Shown here: piece after piece, positions 53,845 through 63,150 of the stretch
How positions within the stretch are numbered: the stretch's first letter is position 1
How the letters are laid out: each line of letters begins with the position of its first letter
Source: Fen-1258 sp964449775
GTDB lineage: Bacteria; Bacteroidota; Ignavibacteria; Ignavibacteriales; Melioribacteraceae
Direction: 5' to 3'
DNA: 64,000 bases
NCBI GenBank assembly: GCA_964449775.1
Contig: CAYVBQ010000016.1
Coordinates: forward strand, 15,217-79,216
The notes under the pieces: generated by a model
What the model was told of the DNA's origin: nothing
The model's input: only the letters and a program-made list of their open reading frames with translations
Database searches by the model: none
Made by a program: the position numbers and the translations under genes

Positions 53845-54559
53845 AACGCTTCTTCCCTGATTTTATTAGAAAATACTCCTTACATACACGGAAAATAAAA
53901 ATCGGAATACCTAAGAGATATCTTTTCCACAATCGTTTTGGTTCTGTAAAGAGTCTGAACAACCACTCCAAACCACTATTACGAAGTAATTTTGGTGCAC
54001 GAGATTTTGTGCCAAAGTAATATTCTAAAAAGTTTCCGATGCAAATAATTTGCAAATTGGGAATTCTAAATGCAATTTCAACCGCTAATTTTTCCTGAAG
54101 TGGAACACCCAGCCCGAGAATGATCAACTTAGAATTAGAATTCGATATTTGTTGAACTACGTTTTCTATACTAATTGCATCTTCATACCCGTTAATGTAC
54201 GAAACTACATTCAATGGTTTATTTTTAATCATAGTCTCATTAAAATTACCGCCGATAAGTACCAAGGGAACCTGGCGTTCGGTAAAAACAGTAAACAATT
54301 TCTCATTTAATTCTGAAGCATTGAACTTTTTTATTTTTTTGTTAATAAAGAACTTCAATGCGAACCAAATACCGATACCGTCTAAATAATATTGGAATTT
54401 GGTATTGATATGATAACGGTATTTTTCGTCTTCAGCCCATAAATTATAGCAGTGCTGATTAAAATAAGTGAGCAAAAGTTCGTTTCCTTTTTCAATTGAA
54501 GATAATGCCAAATAAATTATTTCATGTTCATCAGCAAGGATTTTATCGAACGGCTTCAT
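53828..54559 (-). CDS. WecG/TagA/CpsF family glycosyltransferase
   Basis: A 243-aa GT26-type enzyme. Visible: VLIGGNFNETMIKN, KLIILGLGVPLQEKLA (the G-x-G-x-P-x-Q-E signature), LQIICIGNFLEYYFG, and RAPKLLRNSGLEWLFRLFTE followed by PKRLWKRYL, the hallmark C-terminal segment. It adds a sugar such as ManNAc or ManNAcA to a lipid-linked acceptor at the inner membrane. Its start overlaps the preceding GT4 gene by 17 nt, placing it in the polysaccharide operon. Confidence 0.9.
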   Translation of the reverse strand: MKPFDKILADEHEIIYLALSSIEKGNELLLTYFNQHCYNLWAEDEKYRYHINTKFQYYLDGIGIWFALKFFINKKIKKFNASELNEKLFTVFTERQVPLVLIGGNFNETMIKNKPLNVVSYINGYEDAISIENVVQQISNSNSKLIILGLGVPLQEKLAVEIAFRIPNLQIICIGNFLEYYFGTKSRAPKLLRNSGLEWLFRLFTEPKRLWKRYLLGIPIFIFRVCKEYFLIKSGKKRYEKHY

Positions 54560-55643
54560 TTAGCATTCCTGAATAAAGTTCATACAATTTGTCAATGTAC
54601 AAATCTGCATTAGTTAATTGTGCAACCTTGGTGAATAAATTGGAACCCAGCGTCTGAGCAAGTCTGTCATCACCTAGCAATTGTTCAACCTTTTCAACTA
54701 AGTTATTTACATCTCCAGGATTCACTAAAAGTCCGTCGATACCATCTTCAATAAACTCCGCTAGCCCTCCGGTTTTTCCTCCAATAAATGGTTTTTTAGC
54801 TAAACCAGTTTCAAGCATTACATAACCAAGCGATTCGATTCGAGAAGGTAACAAAACTATATCAGATAAATAGTAATACTTATAAATATCATTTGTAGGA
54901 GTAAGATAAATTATTCTATCATTTTTCATAACGGATTCTTTGAGCTCATCAGACTCAAAATTACCAATCATCAATAACCTTAAAGACGGATATTTATTCG
55001 ATAGCTTTTCAAATGCAGAGATTAAAACATCACAACCTTTTATGTAGCCGATTCTACCGATAAAGAGTAATACTTTTTCATCTTCTTGAATTCCAAGTTT
55101 TTCTTTTAAGCTACTTATATCTTCCTTTTTCGGGGCATCAAAAGGTTTAACGAAATTATAAATTTGAGTGATCTTCTCTTTATTCACTTTATACTTTTCA
55201 ATCAAATGCCTCTCAACGGCTTTACTTACAGCTATAATTTTATCTGACTTGAAACTGAGGTATTTCCATCCATCCACTAGACTATGTACAGTAGTGATAG
55301 TTTTGATTCCCAAAAAGTTACCCACAAAAAATGCAAGAAGTTCTGGATAGCGATGGTGTGTATGTATTATCTCAATTTTATTCTCGATACAGAATTTTTT
55401 GAGACGAAAATAATTGAATATAAAAACGAAAGGGTTTTTGTCCCCTCTCTCAAAATTCAAGAAATTGACCTTTACATTCAATCCATTCAGTCTATTTAGA
55501 GAATCTCCTTTGTTAGTGATAAATAGTAAATGCAAATTTTTCTTTTTGCTTAATTCCCCAAGGAGAAGAGAAACATATTTGCTTATTCCGCAAGAGTAAT
55601 TAAAATCGGGTGAGATATGGAGGATATTTATTTTTTTCATCAT
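54543..55643 (-). CDS. GT4-family glycosyltransferase
   Basis: A 366-aa GT-B enzyme. N-terminal HISPDFNYSCGISKYVSLLL and IIHTHHRYPELLAF; C-terminal LLFIGRIGYIKGCDVLISAF near residue 195, LLPSRIESLGYVMLETGLAK with the E-x7-E region near 275, and FIGGKTGGLAEFIEDGIDG. It transfers a sugar from a nucleotide donor with retention. The start overlaps the end of the next upstream gene by 4 nt, and a WecG-type gene follows. The exact sugar is not predictable. Confidence 0.88.
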   Translation of the reverse strand: MMKKINILHISPDFNYSCGISKYVSLLLGELSKKKNLHLLFITNKGDSLNRLNGLNVKVNFLNFERGDKNPFVFIFNYFRLKKFCIENKIEIIHTHHRYPELLAFFVGNFLGIKTITTVHSLVDGWKYLSFKSDKIIAVSKAVERHLIEKYKVNKEKITQIYNFVKPFDAPKKEDISSLKEKLGIQEDEKVLLFIGRIGYIKGCDVLISAFEKLSNKYPSLRLLMIGNFESDELKESVMKNDRIIYLTPTNDIYKYYYLSDIVLLPSRIESLGYVMLETGLAKKPFIGGKTGGLAEFIEDGIDGLLVNPGDVNNLVEKVEQLLGDDRLAQTLGSNLFTKVAQLTNADLYIDKLYELYSGMLNEAVR

Positions 55644-56784
55644 AAAACTTTGTCCATCAAATTGCTATATAGATTTTCGAAAAATGATTTAAAGGATTTA
55701 ATACTGTATTTATTCTGGATTGCGATTTTCCCATTTTTCCCCAAGGTCAAACGTAATGTCTCATCCTCCATCAATCTAATTAATGCTTTTTCCCCTTCAT
55801 CAATATCACCGGTTGGATAAACTAACCCGCAATTATTTTCAACCAATATTTCTTTTGCTCCTCCTACATCAGTTGAAACAATAGGTATAGAGTTTGCCAT
55901 TGCTTCCCAATAAGTTAAAGGTAATCCTTCCCAGTCTGATGTAAACAAAATTGTATCAAAGTATTTTATGTAATTACTCGCCTGTCCAACAAAACCATAA
56001 AACCTACAGTTACTACTAACACCTAATTTCTCTGACAGAATTTTCATTTCATTTTTTAAAGGTCCGTCACCAAAGAAAGCAAAAAAACAGAATAACCTCT
56101 ATCAATTAACTTTTTTAGGATAAGTAATGATAAATCTATTCGCTTTTCGATTTCAAGTCTAACAAGAATACCTACGAGAAATAAGTTTGTTCTTCGATTT
56201 TTAAGTTCGTCAACAATCGCAGAATCAATCGAGTTGTCCAATCTTCCATCGAAGCCGTTGTAATAAATCCCTCTCTTGGAGAAAAGTTTTGTTTCAGTTT
56301 CCAATTTTTGTTTACTAAATTTTGACGGAACTATAGCTATGTCGACCGCCTTTGTAAAACATATAAGTGAGTGAATGGCATACAAAACTTGTTTTTCAAA
56401 ATAACCATGGAATATTGAATCAATAAACAAACCATGATAATTAAAAATCAATTTTTTCTTCTGAAAGATGTTAATAAGCCCTGCAATAAAATATGGCTTT
56501 ATTAGATGTGTATGAATAATATCAATTTTTTCTTTTTTTAGAATTTTATAAATACTAATAATACCAGTGACTGAAATTCTTTTAATTAATCCCGGAACGA
56601 GATATAACTTAATCCCCAACTTTTTCAATTCATTTTCAACAACCTCTCCGCCTTGGTAAATGACGATTTGTTCAAATCTATGATTGTCAACATTTCTTAA
56701 TAACATTAAAAGATGAGCAAATACTCCATCGGCTTTACCGGTAATACGATCGCAGATGTGGCAAACTCTTATTTTGTTTTGCAT
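55640..56784 (-). pseudogene. GT4-family glycosyltransferase, frameshifted
   Basis: Two adjoining frames make one enzyme. 56056-56784 encodes the N-terminal half (VCHICDRITGKADGVFAHLL, IIHTHLIKPYFIAG, LVGILVRLEIEKRIDLSLLI) and ends abnormally in LLSLVTDL. 55640-56047 encodes the rest (FYGFVGQASNYIKYFDTILF, SDWEGLPLTYWEAMANSIPI, STDVGGAKEIL). The shift lies in a run of seven A (56082-56088, plus strand); with eight A the frame would read SVFFAFFGDGPLKNEMKIL, the normal family sequence. So one base was lost from a homopolymer, or was miscalled, or expression depends on slippage. The protein is otherwise intact. Confidence 0.8.
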
Positions 56785-57872
56785 CCTATCACCGATTGAT
56801 AGACTTCAAGATATTTCTGAGCAATTTTATTCCAATTTAATTCGTCAACAATATTTTGTGCGTTATGTGAGATTGATTGAATATCGAATCGACCATTAGA
56901 GATATTCTCCAAAATCGTTTTGACTTCTTCAATTTTCTCACTATTGTAAACAAAACCATTGACTCCATTTACAATATATTCAGAAATTCCAATTTTATCC
57001 GATAGAACTGGAATCAACCCCAGCGACATGCACTCACCAACAAAGATTGAGAATGAATCAATCACATTCGATTTGATCACTATATGCATTTTAGCTAGGA
57101 ATTCTAGGAGTTTATCGTGTGAAATCATTTCGACATAATGAATTTTTAGAAAGGTTTTTCTTTCAGCTATGTGTTTCTTCCCTCCTAATACATAAAGATT
57201 CACTGGCACATTTACTTTTTCTAATGTTAATAGTAGCTGCTCAAATCCTCTATCTATTTCATCTCTGCCATTATAAAAAACAATGTTCATCCCGCAGCTA
57301 AAATCGAATTCTTTTGGTTTTCGCATTTCAAGAAGTTCTACACCGTTGGGAATAATGCTTGTTTTCTCATCTGAAAACTTGTAAAATTCTTTTGCGAGTG
57401 AACGGTGAGGTTTTGAAAGGAATATCAAACAATCAGAAAATTTTATAGTAAAGTATTCAAGGAGGTAATCTTTTAACTTTTCAAAATTGGTTGGTTTATT
57501 TGTTCTTCTTGGTATTTCATACTTTAATATAGAATGAAAAGTTACAATGATCTTACTTCTAAGAAGAAACTTGTATAAAAAAACACTTAGAATGAAACGT
57601 TCTAAAGTAATTATATGAATAATATCGGGCTGTGTTCGAAGCAGGTAAATAAAAAGTCGAATTATGCCGAGACGTTTTACATTATCAGCCGATGTTTCAT
57701 ATCCTAAAAATCTTTTAACCCAGGTAGAATTTTTATAGATTTTAAAAAAATATTCAATAAACTCAACTTTGATATTGTGTTTCAACAAATGTGAATAAAG
57801 TTGTTGTGCAACCTTTTGGGGTCCGAATGAAATTTCTCCTTCGTGAAGTCTGCCTAATAAAACAACCTTCAT
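56769..57872 (-). CDS. GT4-family glycosyltransferase
   Basis: A 367-aa GT-B enzyme beginning MKVVLLGRLHEGEISFGPQK, with DIIHIITLERFILSV, a linker, NIVFYNGRDEIDRGFEQLLL near residue 200 and SFSIFVGECMSLGLIPVLSD near 280, followed by the family's usual NGVNGFVYN loop. The DxS-x-F-x-x-E region is SNVIDSFSIFVGE. It is in the polysaccharide operon, overlapping the frameshifted GT4 gene by 16 nt. Acceptor and donor unknown. Confidence 0.83.
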   Translation of the reverse strand: MKVVLLGRLHEGEISFGPQKVAQQLYSHLLKHNIKVEFIEYFFKIYKNSTWVKRFLGYETSADNVKRLGIIRLFIYLLRTQPDIIHIITLERFILSVFLYKFLLRSKIIVTFHSILKYEIPRRTNKPTNFEKLKDYLLEYFTIKFSDCLIFLSKPHRSLAKEFYKFSDEKTSIIPNGVELLEMRKPKEFDFSCGMNIVFYNGRDEIDRGFEQLLLTLEKVNVPVNLYVLGGKKHIAERKTFLKIHYVEMISHDKLLEFLAKMHIVIKSNVIDSFSIFVGECMSLGLIPVLSDKIGISEYIVNGVNGFVYNSEKIEEVKTILENISNGRFDIQSISHNAQNIVDELNWNKIAQKYLEVYQSVIGCKTK

Positions 57873-57914
57873 ATAGTCCTTACTAAATACCTAATAATCT
57901 AAATTTTGCTATTT

Positions 57915-59152
57915 TCAGCGGAGAATATTCGTCCTATAAATAAAGTACGCTTGCACCAATAAAGTAATATATTCTGTCAGTATTGAAGTTACTACTGCGC
58001 CTATAATACCATATAAACTTATTAAGATTATATTCAATACAACATTCACAAATGCTCCAAACATTGTGGATCTCATAGCTAACTTTTCTTTATAGGCAGA
58101 ATTCAACACAACCCCGGTTAAATTATTCAAAAACAGCCCCGGAATTGCTATACTAATCAGTGCAAGCATACTCGATGCTTCTATATATTTATCTCCAAAA
58201 GTCAATTTAATCAATAATTGGTTTGATAATAAATAGAATGTAATCAAGCCAATAGAAATAATTATAATCCATTTCACTGACGAGATAAATATTTTTCTTT
58301 CTATAAAATGATTAGCAGCATAAAAAGCCGATAGTTCTGTGAACAAAGGTGTTAATATTATTCCTAAGAAAGCTTGAGGTATTTTATATAACGAATAAGC
58401 AACTCCAAATACTGCTACTGACTCAATACTGATCATCTTATGTAAGATCAAGAAAGCCGAGCGGTCGTATATCCAGACGGACAATATTCCCAATCCAAAT
58501 GGCAAAGCCGATTTTACTAAACTATAACTTGGTTTTATAAGATTAAAATCAATTTTTATGGGAATTTTAATTTCATCCAGATTTCTGTTTAGAAAAACTA
58601 AATGCAAACTAAATGCTAAGACAAAGAATGATGAAAGAACAGTTAAATCAATTTTGAAAATGAATATGCTAAGAGATAACAGTATTAGTATAGAGCGACT
58701 AATAAATATTCCAAGGAAAGATTTTTTGTACAAGCTTTTTCCATAAAGCATGCTATTGAGAAAATATCCAAAGCTCACTATATAAATTGATAAAGAAAAT
58801 AAAATTATACTCAACGGTTCAGCGTGCATCTCTTCATAAAAATAACCAATGCACAAAACTATGAATACCACTACTGCAAGGAGACGCAGATTTAATGCAC
58901 TCAAGAACTTTTTTGAAAGTTCTATGCCGTTTGTTGCAGATTCTCGTTGAAAATAAATTGTAAATCCAAAAGGGAACTTGCTATATTTGCAAATGCAAAC
59001 ACAGTTGTAACAAGTCCAAATTCAAACTTGGAGTAATAACGTGCAATAATTAAATAAACGATAAAAAAAGTAAGCTTTTCGGTAAGAGAGATAAAGAAAA
59101 TAAATTTACCTTTCGAAAACAGTTCTTTTAGGTCAAGCGTTTTATTATTCAC
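57915..59152 (-). pseudogene. Wzx-type polysaccharide flippase, frameshifted
   Basis: 58922-59152 (GTG start) encodes the first 76 residues (FIFFISLTEKLTFFIVYLII, ARYYSKFEFGLVTTVFAFAN) and then runs out of frame; 57915-58904 carries the remaining transmembrane helices (about ten, e.g. IVSFGYFLNSMLYGKSLYKK, LPFGLGILSVWIYDRSAFLI). The expected junction is SLLDFGFTIYFQRESATNGI; the frame-B half (GFTIYFQRESATNGIELSKK) is present upstream of the second ORF. The missing piece fits loss of one 7-base unit, TTTTGGA, between short direct repeats. Intact, it would move lipid-linked repeat units across the inner membrane. Confidence 0.8.
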
Positions 59153-59164
59153 ATTGCAATAAAG

Positions 59165-59845
59165 TTAGTTCGTTGAAATAACTAAGTAAGATTTTGTAAA
59201 AAACCATAATCTCTCCGAGATAATTTGAGAGTTCCTAAAGAATCTCTTCAATTCCTTTTTCTTCAATATCCTTATAGAATTCACCAACGTTTGTGCATCT
59301 TCTTTAGATTTTTGTTTCATAAACCAGCCCAGGTTAAAATTTTGGACTAACTTCACTCTAATCCATTTCGGTAGCCAATGGAAGAAAGGAAATAAAAAGT
59401 GCGGTTCAAAGGGAAAAATAAATGCAGGCGTTTGAATAAAGTGATATTTCCCAACTCTTTTAATGTTCTCAGCCATTTCTCTCTGCTGATTTAATGTTCC
59501 CAGATGTTCTATTACAGAGTTCGAAACAACAACATCAAAGGATTTATCCTTTATAAAAGATAAAGTTTTTCCATCGCCTACTATTTTTTGGCATTCACCA
59601 ATCCCAATTTCCTCTTTGCTCAAATTCACAATAACCAGTTGATATTTATTTTTGAATTGGCTTTTCATTCCATCCCAAAAATATGAGGAACCGCCAACGT
59701 CAAGAATTTTTATTTCGCTAAGATTTAATGCCGATAATTTATCTAAAAGAATGTGAGCTCTTTTATTTCTGAAACGAGAACTCAAACTATTTGACAAAAT
59801 GGGCGAAGCAAAACGTCTAAATAATTTCATTTCCGCGCCAGCCAT
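59165..59845 (-). CDS. Class I SAM-dependent methyltransferase
   Basis: A 226-aa protein with SAM-binding motif I KILDVGGSSYFWD near residue 47, an acidic motif II region, GDGKTLSFIKDKSFDVVVSN and SVIEHLGTLNQQREMAENIK (methyltransferase 11-type). The C-terminal FIFPFEPHFLFPFFHWLPKW is hydrophobic and may touch the membrane. It is embedded in the polysaccharide cluster, 12 nt before the flippase gene, and could methylate a sugar or lipid intermediate. Its start overlaps the end of a truncated M23 peptidase remnant. Confidence 0.82.
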   Translation of the reverse strand: MAGAEMKLFRRFASPILSNSLSSRFRNKRAHILLDKLSALNLSEIKILDVGGSSYFWDGMKSQFKNKYQLVIVNLSKEEIGIGECQKIVGDGKTLSFIKDKSFDVVVSNSVIEHLGTLNQQREMAENIKRVGKYHFIQTPAFIFPFEPHFLFPFFHWLPKWIRVKLVQNFNLGWFMKQKSKEDAQTLVNSIRILKKKELKRFFRNSQIISERLWFFTKSYLVISTN

Positions 59846-60078
59846 AATTCAGGGTTTTGATAATTCTTTTCATTCCATATTTCGAAGTGAGGGATTTTTC
59901 CTTCTAAACTTTCATTTACTTTTCCAATGGCTCTTACAGGTTTAACTTTTTTCCCTTCTTGAACTTCAATATTAGAAACGTGTCCATATACAGTTCTAAA
60001 TTCATTTCTGTGAGTTATAAGAATTATACTCCCATAACCAGGAATCCAATTAGTTGTTGCGTATAATCCAACCTTATT
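59827..60078 (-). pseudogene. M23 peptidase remnant (C-terminal fragment)
   Basis: The 83 codons that follow the stop of the UDP-sugar dehydrogenase, in the same frame, translate to the end of an M23 (LytM) domain: PGYGSIILITHRNEFRTVYG, HVSNIEVQEGKKVKPVRAIG, then PHFEIWNEKNYQNPELWL. The sequence lacks a start codon and the first metal-binding His of the domain; the H-x-H motif is reduced to IPH. It looks like a displaced 3' piece of a peptidoglycan hydrolase gene. No function expected. Confidence 0.75.
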
Positions 60079-61401
60079 CTAAGCTTTATGAATTTGTGAC
60101 TTTTTTATTCCAAGCCGTTCAAAAACATTGCGAGTATCAATAATCAGTTTACTGTTATCAGCTATCAGTTGATAGTTGAAGGAATCGTGATCTGTGGCTA
60201 ATACAATTAGATCATAAGAGTTTAGATTCTTTGCAGAAAGTTCAACCGATTCCATCTCATATTTATATTTTCTTGTTATTGGTAGTTTAAGGACAAAAGG
60301 ATCACTGTAATCAACTTGAGCACCTTTGCTTTCAAAAATTTCGATCAATTTAAGTGAAGGAGATTCCCTCATATCATCTATATTCTTTTTATAAGCCGCT
60401 CCCAGTATAAGAACCTTTGAACCATGGAGAGACTTACCATACTTGTTTAATTCATCTTGGGATTTCTCTACAACATAGTATGGTTGATAAGTATTTATCT
60501 CCCCGGCTAATTCAATAAATTTTGTATTAACATCAAACTCTCTTGCCTTCCATGTTAAATAGAAAGGATCAATTGGGATACAGTGCCCTCCTAAACCCGG
60601 ACCCGGATAAAACGCATGAAATCCGAAGGGTTTTGTCTTTGCAGCTTCTATCACTTCCCAAACATCAATATCCATTCTTTCAAATACCATCTTCAATTCA
60701 TTTACAAGCGCTATGTTAACCGAACGATAGATATTTTCTAATAATTTTGTTGCTTCTGCCGCACGCGGAGAAGAAACCGGAACTGTCTTAACTATTACCT
60801 GATCGTATAATTTACATGCTATTTCTAAACACGCTGATGTAACTCCGCCTACAACTTTAGGTATTGTTGATGTTGAATAGACCGGATTATTTGGATCTTC
60901 ACGTTCAGGTGAGAATGCAAGGAAAAAATCTTCACCAACCTTCATTTGTGCATTTTCGAATAGAGGAAGTAATATTTCTTCCGTTGTTCCGGGATAAGTT
61001 GAAGATTCTAAAGTTATGAGTTGCCCTTTTTTCAGATATTGAGCAACTACCTTGCCTGAGTTTTCAATATAACTCAAATCCGGCTGGCGATGATGATCAA
61101 GAGGGGTGGGAACACAAATAATAATACAGTCGCAATATTTAAGACGTGAGAAATCAGATGTTGCCTCAAACTTATTGCTCTCTACCGATTTCTTAATTCT
61201 GTCTTCTGAAATATGCTTGATATAACTTTCCCCTTTCATGAGGATGGGGATTTTCGTTTCATCGATATCGAACCCGACTGTATTAAATTTTTTATTAGCA
61301 AATTCTAGGGCAAGTGGTAATCCAACATATCCTAACCCTATTATTCCTATCAAAGCAGATTTGTCTTCAATTTTTTGTGACAGAATTTCTTTGTAGTTCA
61401 T
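60079..61401 (-). CDS. wbpA: UDP-N-acetyl-D-glucosamine 6-dehydrogenase-type nucleotide sugar dehydrogenase
   Basis: A 440-aa enzyme that oxidises C6 of a UDP-sugar to the uronic acid. The Rossmann motif GIIGLGYVGLPLALEFANKK is at about 18-37; CVPTPLDHH and LESSTYPGTTEEILLP follow; the catalytic Cys is in GLGGHCIPIDPFYL near residue 270; C-terminal binding domain at LILGAAYKKNIDDMRESPSL. The pattern is that of WbpA/WecC-like dehydrogenases rather than UDP-Glc Ugd. It starts the polysaccharide cluster on the minus strand and could make UDP-GlcNAcA. Confidence 0.85.
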   Translation of the reverse strand: MNYKEILSQKIEDKSALIGIIGLGYVGLPLALEFANKKFNTVGFDIDETKIPILMKGESYIKHISEDRIKKSVESNKFEATSDFSRLKYCDCIIICVPTPLDHHRQPDLSYIENSGKVVAQYLKKGQLITLESSTYPGTTEEILLPLFENAQMKVGEDFFLAFSPEREDPNNPVYSTSTIPKVVGGVTSACLEIACKLYDQVIVKTVPVSSPRAAEATKLLENIYRSVNIALVNELKMVFERMDIDVWEVIEAAKTKPFGFHAFYPGPGLGGHCIPIDPFYLTWKAREFDVNTKFIELAGEINTYQPYYVVEKSQDELNKYGKSLHGSKVLILGAAYKKNIDDMRESPSLKLIEIFESKGAQVDYSDPFVLKLPITRKYKYEMESVELSAKNLNSYDLIVLATDHDSFNYQLIADNSKLIIDTRNVFERLGIKKSQIHKA

Positions 61402-61552
61402 TTTTACTCTCGTAATGTTTTTGTGTTTTAAATTTAACCAAAATAATTCAAATCATTCCAAAATATTTTGCCAGAATTCTATTGATGATCTCAAAAAGTC
61501 TGATATTTTGATTTTTCCAATTGAAACTTGACTTTTTATAAATAATGAACCT
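61402..61552. other. AT-rich upstream region of the dehydrogenase gene
   Basis: About 150 bases before the repeat block. A TTTTTGTGTTTTAAATTT stretch could contain the promoter of the polysaccharide genes, but no box matches well. Confidence 0.25.
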
Positions 61553-61714
61553 CCTCGCCGCAATCCGTCCGAAGGCGGAGCGAGGTATCTTGTCATGCCC
61601 GAATGTTTTTATCGCGCATCCACTTATAGATTCCCGCTAAAAGTCCCGCTTTACGGGATGCCGAAAGGCGGCACATGCGGGAATGACGCCGCAAATATAG
61701 GCGAAGCGGGGAAT
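61553..61714. repeat. Extragenic palindromic repeat block
   Basis: GC-rich for this genome. Inverted pairs include CCTCGC (61553) with GCGAGG (61580), ATGCCCG with CGCGCAT, AGTCCCGC with GCGGGA-type bases, and ATTCCCGC (61630-61637) with GCGGGAAT (61677-61684). The form, with GTCATGCCCG and CGGGAATGAC ends, is that of dispersed intergenic repeats. It runs into the 3' end of a small integrase fragment. Confidence 0.6.
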
Positions 61715-61873
61715 TCAACCCGAAGAGATTAATTCTGTTTCCTTCTCTTTCAAATAATTGAGAAGAAATAATTGTGCTTCTCTATAATTTGAAGTTTTTG
61801 TAGATACAGAGGTTTTTTTCCCATCAACAAAATAAATGAGTTGATAGAAAGGAGATTTTTTTGAAATTAACAT
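61715..61873 (-). pseudogene. Truncated tyrosine integrase, N-terminal fragment
   Basis: 52 codons behind a strong AAGGAGG (9-nt spacing), beginning MLISKKSPFYQLIYFVDGKK then TSVSTKTSNYREAQLFLLNY. The FY-x-IY-x-DGKK-x-S-S-T pattern followed by a helix is the usual start of phage-type tyrosine recombinases. The frame stops at a GC-rich repeat; the core-binding and catalytic domains are absent. It lies 143 nt upstream of tRNA-Met, a common integrase target. Likely a relic. Confidence 0.6.
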
Positions 61874-61977
61874 AAGGAACTACCTCCTTATGTTTGAGAG
61901 GTATAAACGGATGTTTACTCGAAAAGTCCCTACTTTAAAGTAAAAGATCATCGGGATTCTTGGAAGCCCTAAAATGC

Positions 61978-62012
61978 AAAAAGCCCGAATCCTTTACGAA
62001 TTCGAGCTTTTT
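61978..62012. terminator. Hairpin near tRNA-Met, likely bidirectional terminator
   Basis: AAGCCCGAATC and GAATTCGAGCTT pair as a 10-bp stem with mismatches around CTTTAC; TTTTT follows on the plus side and on the minus side. It lies just 3' of tRNA-Met on the minus strand. Confidence 0.6.
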
Positions 62013-62015
62013 AAG

Positions 62016-62089
62016 TGGGCCCTGAAGGACTTGAACCTCCGACCCGCTGATTATGAGTCAGCTGCTCTAACCAACTGAGCTAAGAGCCC
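62016..62089 (-). tRNA. tRNA-Met (CAT)
   Basis: A 74-nt tRNA on the minus strand. The acceptor GGGCTCT pairs with AGGGCCC, D arm TAGCTCAGTTGGTTAGAGC, anticodon loop CTCATAA (CAT), T loop TTCAAGT. The 5' half matches elongator tRNA-Met of the phylum rather than an initiator (position 1 pairs with 72) or tRNA-Ile2. CCA is not encoded. Confidence 0.93.
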
Positions 62090-62211
62090 TTATTTTTACA
62101 CTAAGATTTTAATGCGAAGCAAAAATAGTGCTTTGAAAAAATGAATGCAAATTGTTGTGAATAAAACTTCTAATCGAAAAATATTTTCCTCTCTTTATAG
62201 AGAGCGATTAA

Positions 62212-63150
62212 TTATTTCAACCGCTCCACAAAATAATCTATTGTTTCTTTAAGTCCTTCAATCAAGTTGTATTCAGGATAAAATTGAAGATCTGCACTGG
62301 TTTTCTCTATTGATGCTAGACTGTGTTTAATATCGCCTGGTCTTTCTTTTTCATAAACCAACTTGCTCTTACTACCTATCTTTGCAATTACAAGATTGGC
62401 AATGTCATTGATTGATACGGCTTTTCCGGTTGCCACATTGAAGACATCGTTTACGTTTTCATTCGTTGCCGCAAGAACATTTGCATTAACAACATCTTTG
62501 ACAAAAATGAAATCTCGTGTTTGCGTTCCGTCACCGTAAATAATTATCGGTTCGTTCTTCAATGCTTTTTCAATAAAGATTGGAACAGCAGCGGCATATT
62601 GACTTTTGGGATCTTGGCGTGGACCGAACACATTAAAATAACGGAGCGAAATTGCACCCAACCCGTCATTCTGATTATAAAGGTTTAGAAGCAACTCACC
62701 TTCCAGCTTTGTTTCACCATACGGAGATTTGGGATCCGGTTTCAGATCAACAGTTTTTGGTGAGATGGGATTTTCTCCGTAGATCGCAGCCGAACTGCTC
62801 AATACAATTTTTTTAATTCCGAATTCTTTGGAAGCATCAAGTACATTGATCAGACCGTTTATGTTTATCTCATAACACTCTTCAGGTTTTTCTATCGATT
62901 CCGGAACCGACACCAGTGCTGCAAGATGATGCACGTAATCTGTTTCCGGTAATACTTTGAATATCAGACCGCGATCTGTAATGCTTCCATCATGGAAAAA
63001 TAGATCCGGAAACATTTTCACATTAGATAAAAAACCGGTGCGTAGATTGTCAATAACATGAACCTCGGCATTCTTGCTAAGCCAATATTCAACAATGTGA
63101 CTTCCTATAAAACCAGCACCGCCGGTAACTACAATTTTAGTTTTGCTCAT
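62212..63150 (-). CDS. NAD-dependent epimerase/dehydratase (UDP-glucose 4-epimerase-like)
   Basis: A 312-aa extended short-chain dehydrogenase. The NAD-binding GGAGFIGSHIVEYWL is at residues 9-23; the catalytic motif SPYGETKLEGELLL carries the Tyr and Lys near 147-151; SSSAAIYGENP holds the Ser; GDGTQTRDFIFVKDVV and RPGDIKHSLASI are characteristic of GalE/WbpP-like UDP-sugar 4-epimerases. It fits with the nearby UDP-sugar dehydrogenase in making precursors for the surface polysaccharide. A tRNA-Met gene and the integrase relic separate them. Confidence 0.88.
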   Translation of the reverse strand: MSKTKIVVTGGAGFIGSHIVEYWLSKNAEVHVIDNLRTGFLSNVKMFPDLFFHDGSITDRGLIFKVLPETDYVHHLAALVSVPESIEKPEECYEININGLINVLDASKEFGIKKIVLSSSAAIYGENPISPKTVDLKPDPKSPYGETKLEGELLLNLYNQNDGLGAISLRYFNVFGPRQDPKSQYAAAVPIFIEKALKNEPIIIYGDGTQTRDFIFVKDVVNANVLAATNENVNDVFNVATGKAVSINDIANLVIAKIGSKSKLVYEKERPGDIKHSLASIEKTSADLQFYPEYNLIEGLKETIDYFVERLK

